A DNA stretch of 64,000 nt from Leucobacter luti (GCF_019464495.1 NZ_CP080492.1:124001-188000), one strand, 5' to 3'; positions 46,654-56,036 are shown, counted from the first letter of the stretch. Translations and numbers: made by a program. Notes: generated from the letters alone by a model not told the origin.

Positions 46654-47285
46654 GTGATTGCTTCGATTCGTGGACCGGTGCTCGCCTCAGGTGCGGGCTG
46701 GGCGGTCATTGGCCTGGGCGGACTCGGCATGCGCGTGGAGGTGCCGAGCGGTCGCGTGCCGCAGCCGCAGCCCGGCGAAGACCTCGCGCTGCTCACTTCG
46801 CTCGTGGTGCGTGAAGACTCGCTCACGCTCTTTGGCTTTCACTCGGAGGCCGAGCTTGAAGTGTTCGGTCATCTCATTGCGGTGTCGGGCGTCGGGCCGA
46901 GAAGCGCTCTCGGAGTGCTCTCCGCGTTGGCCCCCGCAGAAATCGCCGAAGCGGTGGCAAGCGAAGATGAAAAGCCGTTCCGCAAAGTATCGGGCATTGG
47001 GCCGAAGACCGCGAAGCTCATCGTGGTGTCGCTCGCCGGCAAGCTCGCAAGTCTTGATTTGGGCGAACCGTCCGTTGCCGGGCGTGGCCCAGCGGCCGCG
47101 AGTGTCGCTGACGCCGTGGCTGACGGGCTGGTGGGCCTTGGCTGGGGGCAGCTGACGCTCAGCTCGCTGTTGCCGATGCTCTGGACGCGGGTGCCCCGGA
47201 GTCCAACGCTGAGCTGCTGCGGGCTGCGCTCGCGCTGCTGCAGGCCGGTCGGCCCGGTTCACGCACGGCCGGTGGTGGCCGATGA
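46654..47285 (+). CDS. ruvA: Holliday junction branch migration protein RuvA; one-base frameshift in the sequence as given
   Basis: Domain I is an OB fold ([25 protein letters not shown]), domain II has the two helix-hairpin-helix motifs ([38 protein letters not shown]), and domain III binds RuvB. The frame breaks at the G-run 47144-47148. As given, the tail becomes [18 protein letters not shown] and stops at 47292. One added G gives [20 protein letters not shown] and then [15 protein letters not shown], a normal domain III, ending at 47285 with an ATGA overlap onto ruvB. The repaired length is about 210 residues. The usual neighbour ruvC is not upstream here; leuA is. Confidence 0.9.
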
Positions 47286-48292
47286 GCGATGAGCTGTCGC
47301 CGCAGGCAACCACGTTTGAGCAGGGGTACGAGGGCGCGCTGCGCCCGGCAACACTGGCCGAGTTTGTTGGCCAGGCGAAGGTGCGAAGCCAGCTCGCGTT
47401 GCTCCTCAACGCGGCAACGATGCAACAACGCACCCCCGACCACATCCTGCTGGCTGGCCCGCCAGGGCTGGGTAAGACCACGCTTTCTATGATCGTTGCC
47501 ACGGAGCTGGATAAGCCGCTGCATCAGACGTCCGGACCCGCGATCCAGCACGCGGGGGATCTCGCGGCTGTGCTATCCGCTCTGACCCCGGGCGAGGTGC
47601 TGTTCATAGACGAGATTCATCGCATGGCTCGAAGCGCCGAGGAAATGCTCTATCTCGCGATGGAAGACTTCAAAGTCGACATCATGGTGGGCAAGGGAGC
47701 GGGTGCGACCTCAGTGCCGCTGGAGCTCTCCCCATTTACGCTCGTCGGCGCAACAACGCGCTCGGGGCTCCTGCCGAATCCGCTTCGCGACCGCTTCGGG
47801 TTTACGGCTCACCTCGAGTTCTACGCAACTGACGAGCTCGTGAGTGTGGTCCGCCGCGCCGCAGGTCTGCTCGGCTTTGGGCTGTCCGAGCAGGGTATCG
47901 AGGAGATCGCTGGGCGCTCACGCGGGACCCCGCGCATCGCGAACCGCTTGCTCCGCCGGGTGCGAGACTTCAGTCTCGTGCACGATACTCCGGGGGATAC
48001 TGCGACGGTCCAGGCGGCGCTCGCCCTGTATGACGTGGACGAGCACGGGCTTGATCGGCTCGACCGTGAGGTGCTGCGGGCCGTTGTGGAACGCTTCGGT
48101 GGTGGCCCCGTCGGGCTCTCGACGTTGGCTGTTTCTGTCGGTGAAGAAGCGGAGACAATCGAAGCGGTGGTTGAGCCGTTTCTTGTTCGTACCGGGCTCC
48201 TCACCCGCACCCCGCGCGGACGCGTCGCCACCAGACTCGGCTGGGAGCACATCGGCGCAGTACCGCCAGGAGCTCCTCTGGCACCGGCGTAG
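47282..48292 (+). CDS. ruvB: Holliday junction branch migration DNA helicase RuvB
   Basis: 336 residues, AAA+ motor. Walker [11 protein letters not shown], Walker [10 protein letters not shown], the hairpin region [15 protein letters not shown], sensor 1 LVGATTRSG, arginine finger NPLRDRFGF and the C-terminal winged helix ([17 protein letters not shown]) are all present. It overlaps the repaired ruvA by ATGA. Confidence 0.97.
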   Translation: MSDELSPQATTFEQGYEGALRPATLAEFVGQAKVRSQLALLLNAATMQQRTPDHILLAGPPGLGKTTLSMIVATELDKPLHQTSGPAIQHAGDLAAVLSALTPGEVLFIDEIHRMARSAEEMLYLAMEDFKVDIMVGKGAGATSVPLELSPFTLVGATTRSGLLPNPLRDRFGFTAHLEFYATDELVSVVRRAAGLLGFGLSEQGIEEIAGRSRGTPRIANRLLRRVRDFSLVHDTPGDTATVQAALALYDVDEHGLDRLDREVLRAVVERFGGGPVGLSTLAVSVGEEAETIEAVVEPFLVRTGLLTRTPRGRVATRLGWEHIGAVPPGAPLAPA

Positions 48293-48360
48293 CGCCTCTC
48301 GCTGCCGAACTGAGTGTGTTTCGGCACTGAATTGTGTGGGAGATCGCAGTGTCAGCACGC

Positions 48361-48366
48361 TAGAAT
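48361..48366 (+). promoter_or_regulatory. -10 hexamer upstream of yajC
   Basis: TAGAAT lies 54 nt before the yajC GTG, a leadered promoter for yajC-secD-secF. Confidence 0.45.
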
Positions 48367-48420
48367 CGACAGAATTGTGCCTTCTGCATCCGCACGTGCA
48401 CGCCCACCGAAAGGACCATC

Positions 48421-48903
48421 GTGGCAATCGACCCGATTACACTCCTGATGTTTGCGCTAATTGCGCTGCTGATCTTCTTCATGTTCCGCAACGGTAAGAA
48501 GCGCCAGGCGGCCATGCAGGAGCTGCAGAGCGGTTTGCGTCCAGGAGCTGAGGTCATGCTTCAGTCCGGAATCTTCGGCACGATCGACTCGGTTGACGAG
48601 GAAGACAACAAGGTCACGGTGCGCAGTGGCACCAGCACCTTCGTCGTGCACCGCAACGCAATCTCCCAGATCGTTGCTCCTGTTGACGCGCCGGCTGATG
48701 TGGCCGCTGCCGACCTTGCTCCTGACGACGATCCTGCATTTGGCGAGCGTCTTGCAAACGGCAACGTTGATGCAGGCGTGGCTGATGCCTCGGATGACGT
48801 GAAGAACGCGTCTGACGAGACCATCGATCGCGCAGCAAATGAGTCCGATATCGAGCGTCCTGACGCCGATAACCAGGGTGGCGAGCAGACGCCGAAGGCC
48901 TAG
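48421..48903 (+). CDS. yajC: preprotein translocase subunit YajC
   Basis: 160 residues. One N-terminal membrane helix (ITLLMFALIALLIFFMFRN), then the YajC signature KKRQAAMQELQSGLRPGAEVMLQSGIFGTI. A long acidic Ala/Asp-rich tail is typical of actinobacteria. It forms a complex with SecDF at the Sec translocon. The start is GTG 48421 behind GAAAGGA. secD follows 62 nt after its stop. Confidence 0.94.
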   Translation: MAIDPITLLMFALIALLIFFMFRNGKKRQAAMQELQSGLRPGAEVMLQSGIFGTIDSVDEEDNKVTVRSGTSTFVVHRNAISQIVAPVDAPADVAAADLAPDDDPAFGERLANGNVDAGVADASDDVKNASDETIDRAANESDIERPDADNQGGEQTPKA

Positions 48904-48965
48904 CTCGCCTTGCCGCGGCTTCGCCCGCGGCACCACCTTTGTACCCTGAGAGAAAGCAGTCAGTC

Positions 48966-50753
48966 TTGGCGTCCACACCAAACGTGCGGAGAGCGCGTCG
49001 CTCACTCGTGTTCCTTTTGGTCCTGATCGTTGGGCTCGCGGGCCTGATCACCTATGGTGTGTTCCGCAGCGATGCGACGTGGACCCCCAAGCTTGCACTT
49101 GATCTTCAGGGTGGAACGCAGATTCTGCTCGCTGCCGAGCAGACCGATGGTCAAGCCGTCGGTGGCGAGCAGCTGCAGCAGGCAGTGTCAATTATTCGTC
49201 AGCGTGTTGACGCGGCGGGTGTCTCCGAAGCGGAGATCACCACGCAGGGGAGTCAGCACATTTCGGTGTCGATTCCCGGCAAGGCCGACGAGGCGACGCT
49301 GCAGCGGATCGAAGCGTCAGCGAAGCTCGACTTCCGTCCCGTCCTCGCAACGGGCATCGGTGTTGACATGTCCCAGCTTGCCGCAACCACCGCAACGGGC
49401 GAGGATGGCACGCAGACGGACGAGGAGAAGGCCGCTGCTGAGCAGGCGAAGGCCGACAAAGCCGCTGCTGAGAAGATCGTGTTTGGCGACGCCGAGGATC
49501 TCTACCCGGACCCGCTTCCTGAGGGCGCGGGTGACGATGCGTGGCTGACTCCTGCGCTGCAAGCGAAGTACGACGCGTTCACCTGTGACATGGAAGCTGA
49601 GCTCAACGGCACGAACGCGCCGGCAGATCGACCACTCATCACGTGTGACGACACCGGTGCGGCTAAGTTCCTCCTGGGCCCGGTTGAGCTCAGCGGTGAT
49701 GTCATCACCGATGCGACCGCTGGGATGGAAACGACGCAGACCGGTGCGACCACCGGAAGCTGGAACGTGCAGATCATCATGAACAAGAAGGGGGCTGAGA
49801 CCTTCGGGAAGATCAGCACCCGGCTTTACGGGGCAGAGTCACCGAAGGATCAGTTTGCGTTCGTGCTCGATGGTCGCGTGCTGTCTGCGCCGGCGATGCA
49901 GGGACAGATCCTTGACGGCCGGCCTTCGATCAGCGGCAGCTTTACTCAGGAGAGCTCGCAGGCGCTCGCGGACCAGCTCAAGTTCGGTGCCTTGCCGATT
50001 GACTTCACCGTGCAGAGCCAGGAAGACATTTCGGCAACGCTCGGCACCAGCCAGCTCGGCGCGGGTCTGCTCGCAGGCCTGATCGGCTTGCTGCTCGTCG
50101 TCGTATACTCGCTCTTCCAGTACCGAGCACTGGGGTCGCTCACGATTGCTTCGCTCGTGATTGCAGGTGTGCTCACCTATCTCCTCCTCACCTTCTTCTC
50201 ATGGCGTCAGGGATACCGACTTTCGCTCGCCGGCGTCGCCGGTATTATCGTCGCCGTCGGGTTCACAGCCGACTCCTTCATCGTCTACTTCGAACGTATT
50301 CGAGACGCACTGCGCGACGGTTTCACCATCGAGAGCGCGGTTGAGCACGGCTGGAAGAAGGCGTTCCGCACGGTGCTCGCATCAGACGGCGTGAACTTCC
50401 TGGCAGCGGTGATCCTGTTCATCCTCGCCGTCGGGAACGTCAAGGGATTCGCGTTCACGCTGGGTCTCACCACGCTGGTGGACGTCGCGGTGGTCGCCCT
50501 CTTCACACACCCGATGATGACGCTGCTTGCACGGACTCGCTTCTATCAGAGCGGTCACTCGTTCTCTGGCCTGGACCCACGGAAGCTCGGTGCGGTCTAT
50601 CGAGGCCGCGCACAGTTCCGTGAGCCTGTCGTCGCGAGCAAGGGCGCGGGGAAAAAGGTCGCGCGCAGCCAAAAGGAAGCAGAACGTCGGCAGACCATTG
50701 CGGAGCGGAAAGCGGCTGAATCCGCTGGCGCTACCGCTGGAAAGGAGAGCTAG
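48966..50753 (+). CDS. secD: protein translocase subunit SecD
   Basis: 595 residues from the chosen TTG. First helix SLVFLLVLIVGLAGLITYGVF, then a large periplasmic P1 domain with LALDLQGGTQILL and an actinobacterial Ala/Glu/Lys-rich insertion near residues 130-175. The C-terminal five-helix RND-like membrane domain ends GYRLSLAGVAGIIVAVGFTADSFIVYFERIRD. With SecF it uses the proton motive force to pull proteins out of SecYEG. TTG 48966 is preceded by GAGAGAAAG at good spacing; TTG 48939 is the alternative with no clear ribosome site. Confidence 0.95.
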   Translation: MASTPNVRRARRSLVFLLVLIVGLAGLITYGVFRSDATWTPKLALDLQGGTQILLAAEQTDGQAVGGEQLQQAVSIIRQRVDAAGVSEAEITTQGSQHISVSIPGKADEATLQRIEASAKLDFRPVLATGIGVDMSQLAATTATGEDGTQTDEEKAAAEQAKADKAAAEKIVFGDAEDLYPDPLPEGAGDDAWLTPALQAKYDAFTCDMEAELNGTNAPADRPLITCDDTGAAKFLLGPVELSGDVITDATAGMETTQTGATTGSWNVQIIMNKKGAETFGKISTRLYGAESPKDQFAFVLDGRVLSAPAMQGQILDGRPSISGSFTQESSQALADQLKFGALPIDFTVQSQEDISATLGTSQLGAGLLAGLIGLLLVVVYSLFQYRALGSLTIASLVIAGVLTYLLLTFFSWRQGYRLSLAGVAGIIVAVGFTADSFIVYFERIRDALRDGFTIESAVEHGWKKAFRTVLASDGVNFLAAVILFILAVGNVKGFAFTLGLTTLVDVAVVALFTHPMMTLLARTRFYQSGHSFSGLDPRKLGAVYRGRAQFREPVVASKGAGKKVARSQKEAERRQTIAERKAAESAGATAGKES

Positions 50754-50755
50754 AA

Positions 50756-51793
50756 ATGGCTCGCTCATTCGCCGAGTTCGGCAACGCGCTTTACACCGGT
50801 GAGAAGTCGATCGACTTCATTGGCCGGCGCAAGACCTGGTACGCGATCTCAATCGTGCTCATCATCCTCTCCATTGTTGGGCCAATGATGCGCGGAGGGT
50901 TCACCTTCGGGATCGAGTTCACCGGGGGAAGCCAGTTTCAGGTTCACCTCGCAGACGGGCAGGATCGTGACCCAGCGATCGCCGAGCAGGCGGTTGCCAA
51001 GGTGCTCCCTTCGAGTGCTCCACGCGTCACACTGCTGGGACCGACAGACGTTCGTGTGCAGACCGAGGCGCTCAAAGAAGCTGAGAACCTCGACGTTACC
51101 GAGGCCCTCGCACAGGCGTATGACGTGAGCGACGCTGAAGTCACGTATTCGTTCATTGGCCCGACTTGGGGTCAGGACATCACACGCCAGGCCTTCATCG
51201 CGCTCATCGTGTTCATCGTCTTCGCTGCAGTCGTGATGATGTTGTACTTCAGAACCTGGAAGATGTCGCTTGCGGCGATCGTCGCGCTGCTCCACGACCT
51301 CATCATCACCGCAGGCATCTACGGGATTTCTGGGTTCGAGATTACGCCCGCCGCGATGATTGGCTTCCTCACCATCCTGGGCTACTCGCTTTATGACACC
51401 GTTGTGGTGTTCGATAAGATCCGTGAGAATACAATCCCGGGCGAGCTGAACGAGCGCCGGACCTTTGGTGAGGCCGTGAACTTGGGCGTCAACCAGACGC
51501 TCGTGCGCTCGATCAACACCTCGATCGTCGCACTGCTCCCAGTGGGTTCGATCCTCTTCATTGGCGCCTTCGTGCTGGGTGCGGGTACGCTCCGCGACAT
51601 TTCGCTTGCGCTGTTCATCGGTATTCTCGTCGGGGCATACTCGACGATCTTCATCGCAGCACCGACCTACGCACACTTGCGTGAGGGGGAACCGGCGATT
51701 AAGCGGCACGATGAGAAGGCACTCCGCGCTCGCGGGGAGAGCGTGTCTGAGGAGACGGCCAGCGCGAAGGATGTGGCGGCCGCTTCGGAGTAG
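50756..51793 (+). CDS. secF: protein translocase subunit SecF
   Basis: 345 residues. First helix WYAISIVLIILSIVGPM, then FGIEFTGGSQFQV, a short periplasmic domain, and the SecF membrane region with MIGFLTILGYSLYDTVVVFDKIREN and NTSIVALLPVGSILF. A hydrophilic C-terminal tail follows. ATG 50756 is 2 nt after the secD stop with AAAGGAG. Operon yajC-secD-secF ends at the terminator 51799-51841. Confidence 0.97.
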   Translation: MARSFAEFGNALYTGEKSIDFIGRRKTWYAISIVLIILSIVGPMMRGGFTFGIEFTGGSQFQVHLADGQDRDPAIAEQAVAKVLPSSAPRVTLLGPTDVRVQTEALKEAENLDVTEALAQAYDVSDAEVTYSFIGPTWGQDITRQAFIALIVFIVFAAVVMMLYFRTWKMSLAAIVALLHDLIITAGIYGISGFEITPAAMIGFLTILGYSLYDTVVVFDKIRENTIPGELNERRTFGEAVNLGVNQTLVRSINTSIVALLPVGSILFIGAFVLGAGTLRDISLALFIGILVGAYSTIFIAAPTYAHLREGEPAIKRHDEKALRARGESVSEETASAKDVAAASE

Positions 51794-51798
51794 GCGCC

Positions 51799-51841
51799 AC
51801 ACCGCGGGCACCCAGTTCGTTGGAATGGGTGCCCGTGGTGT
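51799..51841 (+). terminator. terminator after secF
   Basis: A 16-bp stem beginning ACACCGCGGGCACCCA (one G-T wobble) with an 11-nt loop, 5 nt after the secF stop, followed by AGCGTTC. Confidence 0.82.
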
Positions 51842-51870
51842 AGCGTTCAAACATTCGAGGAGGAGTTCAG

Positions 51871-54117
51871 GTGGTAACGAATGATGTGGCACATGGCGGT
51901 ACGACCGCTCTGCGCCGCCTCGTGCCACGAATCTTCTCGCGGGGCAGCGCCCCGGGCGCCGTTGATCAGCTTGTCCGTACGGTGCGGGGCAACTACCCCC
52001 GAGCTGATCTTTCCGTCATCGAGCGGGCCTACACCACTGCGGAGCGTGCTCATCGCGGCCAGAAACGCCGCAGTGGGGAGCCGTACATCACTCACCCGAT
52101 CGCCGTCGCTCAGATCCTCGCTGAGCTCGGGGTCGCCCCGGTAGCTATTGCTGCCGCGCTGCTGCACGACACCGTCGAGGACACGGAGTACACCCTCGAC
52201 CAGTTGACCGCTGATTTCGGCGAAGAAATCGCGATGCTCGTTGATGGTGTGACGAAGCTCGACAAGGTGAAGTACGGAGATTCGGCCCAGGCCGAGACGG
52301 TGCGAAAAATGGTGGTCGCGATGTCGAAAGACATCCGTGTACTGGTGATCAAGCTCGCTGATCGCTTGCACAATGCACGCACGTGGGGATTTGTGTCGAG
52401 CGACTCCGCGAAGCGCAAGGCACAGGAAACGCTCGAGATCTACGCACCGCTCGCGCATCGGCTCGGTATTCAGTCCATGAAGTCCGAGCTCGAGGATCTC
52501 TCGTTCGCGGTGTTGAAGCCGAAGCTCTATGCCGAGATCGAGAATCTGATTTCGCAGCGGAACCCGCAGCGCGATGAAGTTGTGGGGGCGGTGATCTCTT
52601 CGATTGAGGCTGATCTCCGCGAGGCTCGTATCCGTGGTGAGGTCACCGGCCGGCCGAAGGAACTCTACTCGATCTATCAAAAGATGATCGTGCGTGGTCG
52701 GGATTTCGATGACATTTACGACCTGGTAGGGATCCGTGTGCTCGTGCATTCGATTCGCGACTGCTACGCAGTGCTCGGGGCGGTGCACGCCAGGTGGACC
52801 CCGATTCCGGGACGGTTCAAAGACTACATCGCTACTCCGAAGTTCAATCTGTACCAGTCTCTGCACACGACGGTCATCGGCCCAGATGGGCGAGCGGTGG
52901 AGATTCAGATCCGTACCGTCGAGATGCACCAGCGCGCAGAGTACGGCGTGGCCGCACACTGGAAGTACAAGCAACGCCAGCAGGATCGGCAAGTGCCGTC
53001 GAACGACATGGCATGGCTTGCGCACATCTCTGATTGGCAGGCTGAGACCGAGGACCCGAGTGAGTTCCTCGACGCGCTGCGCTTCGAGATCGGCGCGAAA
53101 GAGGTCTACGTGTTCACGCCGAAGGGGCGCGTGATCGGGCTGCCGAATGGCGGTACTACGGTCGACTTCGCCTACGCCGTGCACACCGAAGTTGGCCATC
53201 GCACGATGGGTGCCAGGGTGAACGGGCGCTTGGTGCCGCTCGAGACGAAGCTGCAGAACGGCGATGTCGTCGAAGTGTTTACTTCGAAAGATCCGAATGC
53301 GGGCCCGAACAAGAACTGGTTGAATTTCGTCCAGAGTAAGCGGGCGCAGAACAAGATTCGGCAGTGGTTCACGAAGGAGCGTCGAGAAGAGGACGCTGAG
53401 AACGGTAAGACGGAGATTGCAAAAGCACTCCGGAAGCAGGGTCTCCCGCTGCACCGCGTGATGAACTCAGAGGCGCTCCAGCAGATCGCTCTCCAGTTGC
53501 GCTACGCGGACGTGACGGCACTGTATGCGGCTGTGGGCGCCAACCATGTGTCCGCGCAGTCCGTGGTCGAGAAGGTCACTGCCCTCGTGTTCGACGAGCA
53601 GACCTCGACAGAACCTGCACTGGCCACGATGCCGATCATCGAGGCACCGCGTGTGACCCGTTCCAGCGACTCCAGCGGTGTCGTTGTAAAGGGCGCATCC
53701 GAAGTGCTCGCAAAGCTGGCGAAGTGCTGTACTCCGGTGCCTGGCGACGAGATCCGGGGCTTTGTGACGAAGGGGCAGGGTGTTTCTGTGCACCGGATCG
53801 ACTGCCATAACTTCGTCAACCTGCAGAATCAGCCGGAGCGCGTGGTTGAGGTCGAGTGGGCGCCCACAACGAAGAGTGTGTTCCTCGTCCAGATTCAGGT
53901 TGAGGCGCTTGACCGCTCCGGACTGCTGTCAGATGTCACCCGGACGCTTTCCGAGCACCACGTCAACATTCTCTCCGCCTCAGTGAACACCTCGAGTTCT
54001 CGCCTCGCGATCAGCAAGTTTGTCTTCGAAATGGCGAACGCGACGCATCTTGATCACGTGCTGAACGCCGTGCGCCGTATCGACGGTGTCTACGACGTGT
54101 ACCGGATCACGAACTAG
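51871..54117 (+). CDS. relA: bifunctional (p)ppGpp synthetase/hydrolase (Rel)
   Basis: 748 residues, long RSH enzyme. The N-terminal HD hydrolase domain keeps the catalytic HD in AAALLHDTVEDTEYTLDQL, so hydrolase activity is expected. The synthetase domain has GRDFDDIYDLVGIRVLV and PGRFKDYIATPKFNLYQSLHTTVIGPDG. A TGS domain (VYVFTPKGRVIGLPNGGTTVDFAYAVHTEVGH) and a C-terminal ACT domain (QIQVEALDRSGLLSDVTRTLSEHHVNI) complete the protein. It controls the stringent response. The start is GTG 51871 after GAGGAGGAG. It converges on the AbiEi-like gene with only 9 bp between stops. Confidence 0.96.
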   Translation: MVTNDVAHGGTTALRRLVPRIFSRGSAPGAVDQLVRTVRGNYPRADLSVIERAYTTAERAHRGQKRRSGEPYITHPIAVAQILAELGVAPVAIAAALLHDTVEDTEYTLDQLTADFGEEIAMLVDGVTKLDKVKYGDSAQAETVRKMVVAMSKDIRVLVIKLADRLHNARTWGFVSSDSAKRKAQETLEIYAPLAHRLGIQSMKSELEDLSFAVLKPKLYAEIENLISQRNPQRDEVVGAVISSIEADLREARIRGEVTGRPKELYSIYQKMIVRGRDFDDIYDLVGIRVLVHSIRDCYAVLGAVHARWTPIPGRFKDYIATPKFNLYQSLHTTVIGPDGRAVEIQIRTVEMHQRAEYGVAAHWKYKQRQQDRQVPSNDMAWLAHISDWQAETEDPSEFLDALRFEIGAKEVYVFTPKGRVIGLPNGGTTVDFAYAVHTEVGHRTMGARVNGRLVPLETKLQNGDVVEVFTSKDPNAGPNKNWLNFVQSKRAQNKIRQWFTKERREEDAENGKTEIAKALRKQGLPLHRVMNSEALQQIALQLRYADVTALYAAVGANHVSAQSVVEKVTALVFDEQTSTEPALATMPIIEAPRVTRSSDSSGVVVKGASEVLAKLAKCCTPVPGDEIRGFVTKGQGVSVHRIDCHNFVNLQNQPERVVEVEWAPTTKSVFLVQIQVEALDRSGLLSDVTRTLSEHHVNILSASVNTSSSRLAISKFVFEMANATHLDHVLNAVRRIDGVYDVYRITN

Positions 54118-54126
54118 ACCTCGTGC

Positions 54127-54690
54127 TTAGAGCGCCGACAGGCGTGCACGGGCGCGTCGGCGGTGCGGTGGCGGACCGACTGCGAGGGCGCCGTCGACGA
54201 GCGAACGCTCGATTTCGGCACTGAGGAGCAAGAGGCGGCACGAGACTCGGTGAGCGTGCGTGAACTCTTCAGGCAAGCGGAGGAGATCTGTGACCGTCCG
54301 CAACGGGGTCGTGACTTCGAATGGGCCGTACCGCACGATGGCGTGGGGTGCATAGGAGAACTGGTGCACGAGCGCGCCGACTGGTGGCTCGCCTCTGGTG
54401 CGCCGCCGGTGCTGGGTGGAGAGATGCATCGGGCGCCCGGGAGTAGAGGACGCACCCCAGACCCACGCAGCGGTCTCCAGCACCGCGATCAGCTCAGTGC
54501 CGAGCCAGGGTGCGAGCGCGGTGAGGCGCACCCGAGGCGTCTCCGGCCAGGAGACCAATCGCACACCGGGGCCGCAACGCACGAGGGTGCCCCGCTGCAA
54601 CTCCGCGGAGCGGATGGCAGCAGGCCACTCGTCGAGCCGAGGCGGGACGAGTCCGAGCGGCATCTTCGAGGCAACAGGATCGTGCAGCAT
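54127..54690 (-). CDS. AbiEi-antitoxin-like hypothetical protein
   Basis: 187 residues. The core LGTELIAVLETAAWVWGAS, then MHLSTQHRRR, VHQFSYAPHAIVRYGPFEVTTPLRTVTDLLR, resembles the middle region of the Microbacteriaceae and Mycobacteriales proteins usually labelled as type IV antitoxin AbiEi-like or hypothetical. No cognate toxin gene (AbiEii) is beside it, so an antitoxin role is doubtful. The chosen ATG 54690 follows AGGAG and sits within an inverted repeat (54682-54705); a longer frame upstream runs through the DUF349 terminator and is rejected. It is convergent with rel. Confidence 0.6.
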   Translation of the reverse strand: MLHDPVASKMPLGLVPPRLDEWPAAIRSAELQRGTLVRCGPGVRLVSWPETPRVRLTALAPWLGTELIAVLETAAWVWGASSTPGRPMHLSTQHRRRTRGEPPVGALVHQFSYAPHAIVRYGPFEVTTPLRTVTDLLRLPEEFTHAHRVSCRLLLLSAEIERSLVDGALAVGPPPHRRRARARLSAL

Positions 54691-54705
54691 GCTCCTATGC
54701 TGCAC
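54682..54705 (-). promoter_or_regulatory. inverted repeat enclosing ribosome site and start codon
   Basis: GTGCAGCAT and ATGCTGCAC are perfect 9-bp arms with a 6-nt spacer. On the coding strand the spacer holds the AGGAG ribosome site and the second arm begins with the ATG. It could be a repressor site or an RNA hairpin that presents or hides the start. Confidence 0.55.
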
Positions 54706-54725
54706 ACTACGGATGAAACAGCCAA

Positions 54726-54764
54726 GGGCTGGCCCTCGAGTCTGGACGACTCGAGGACCAGCCC
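54726..54764 (-). terminator. terminator of the DUF349 gene
   Basis: GGGCTGG-x-CCTCGAGTC pairs with GACTCGAGG-x-CCAGCCC (16 bp, one C-A mismatch), loop 5 nt, 36 nt after the DUF349 stop on the minus strand. It is followed there by TTGGCTGTTTC. Confidence 0.8.
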
Positions 54765-54800
54765 CGGTTCTGTGCGCGAAGCGCGAGAAGTAGCGGCGAG

Positions 54801-56036
54801 TTACTCGCCGAGAGCAGCGAGCCACGACTGCTGCGTGGCAAGCTTCTCCTCCGCGTCCTTTTGCGCCTGGGCGTTCCCGGACGCCTTCTCAGCTTCGACC
54901 TCGGCGGTAAGCTCCGAAATGGACGTTTCAAGCTGTCCGCGAAGCCCCTCGCTGCGGGCCTTCGTCTCGGGGTTCGTCTTGCGCCAGTGATCATCTTCCA
55001 GCTGCTTGACGTGATCCTCGATCTTGCGGAGGTGTCCTTCGACCTCGCGCAGCGCCTCACGGGGCACGCGCCCGATCTCGTCCCAGCGGAGCTGGATCGC
55101 GGTGAGCTGCTTGCGCGCTGCTGCACGATCGGTCACCTGCAGGATCGGGTCTGCCTCGGCGAGAAGCTCCTGCTTGGCGACGAGGTTCGCGGAGTACTCT
55201 TCATTCGTCTGCGCGGCCTCTGCAGCCTTTGCTTGGTACAGGACATCTCCTGCGGCTTTGAAGCGGGCCCAGAGCTGATCGTCGACCTTGCGGCTGGCGC
55301 GGCCGGCTGCCTTCCAGTCTTCGAGGAGGTTCCGGTATGCGGGAATGCCCTCGATGCCCTTGGGCGCGAGTGCTTCGGCAGCCGCGATGATGCGCTCCTT
55401 GCGCTGTTTCACGTCTTTGTTTGTGGCGTCCATCTGCGCGAAGTGCGCGCGACGGGCGGTATCGAACGTCTGTCGCGCTGAGCGGAAACGCTTCCAGAGC
55501 GCATCAGCCTGTGCCTTTGGCACCTGTGGGCCGCTGCGCTGCGCTGTCTGCCAGTCGGTGAAGAGCTGCTCGAACGCCTGGCTCGTGTCCTTCCAGCGGA
55601 CCGAGGCCTCGGGCTGTGCGGCGAGGCGCTCAGCTTCGACCACGATCGCCTCGCGCTTGGCCGCGGCTTCCTGGCGGGCCGCTTCACGCTCGGCCTGCTG
55701 TTTCTCGGTCAGCGCTGCGGTTTTGGTGCCGAGCTTTTCCACGCGTGCACGAAGTGCCGCGATGTCACCAACCGCTGCTGGCTCCACCAGCAGCTCAGTG
55801 AGCTTGGCGACGGAGTCTGCCGCCGACGCATCTGCGGTGCCACGGGCAATGCGTGCCTCAAGCAGGGTGACTTGCCCTTCTAGATCCGCAAACTTGCGGG
55901 TGAAGTAGGCGAGGGCCTCATCGGGGGACCCGTCGGGGAACGAACCCACGACGCGTTCCCCTTCGCCCTCGCGGACATACACGGTCCGGTCGTCGTCGAC
56001 TCGGCCCCAGGGCGTTTCGTTGGTCGCTTCGCTCAC
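54801..56036 (-). CDS. DUF349 domain-containing coiled-coil protein
   Basis: 411 residues with several DUF349 repeats, each a roughly 70-residue helical unit recognised by a W-x2-x-F/L pattern: VRWKDTSQAFEQLFTDWQ, ADALWKRFRSARQTFD, RNLLEDWKAAGRAS, DDQLWARFKAAGDVLY, RWDEIGRVP and so on. It is very rich in Ala, Glu, Lys and Gln and predicted almost all helical. The function is unknown; a link to DNA repair or RNA binding has been proposed for relatives. The start is GTG 56036..56034 with only a weak ribosome site. The position between rel and rarA is conserved in related genomes. Confidence 0.87.
   Translation of the reverse strand: MSEATNETPWGRVDDDRTVYVREGEGERVVGSFPDGSPDEALAYFTRKFADLEGQVTLLEARIARGTADASAADSVAKLTELLVEPAAVGDIAALRARVEKLGTKTAALTEKQQAEREAARQEAAAKREAIVVEAERLAAQPEASVRWKDTSQAFEQLFTDWQTAQRSGPQVPKAQADALWKRFRSARQTFDTARRAHFAQMDATNKDVKQRKERIIAAAEALAPKGIEGIPAYRNLLEDWKAAGRASRKVDDQLWARFKAAGDVLYQAKAAEAAQTNEEYSANLVAKQELLAEADPILQVTDRAAARKQLTAIQLRWDEIGRVPREALREVEGHLRKIEDHVKQLEDDHWRKTNPETKARSEGLRGQLETSISELTAEVEAEKASGNAQAQKDAEEKLATQQSWLAALGE

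Noticed and set aside
54706..54825. Longer start for the AbiEi-like gene
   Set aside because: The extension would run through the DUF349 terminator stem; ATG 54690 has a ribosome site.
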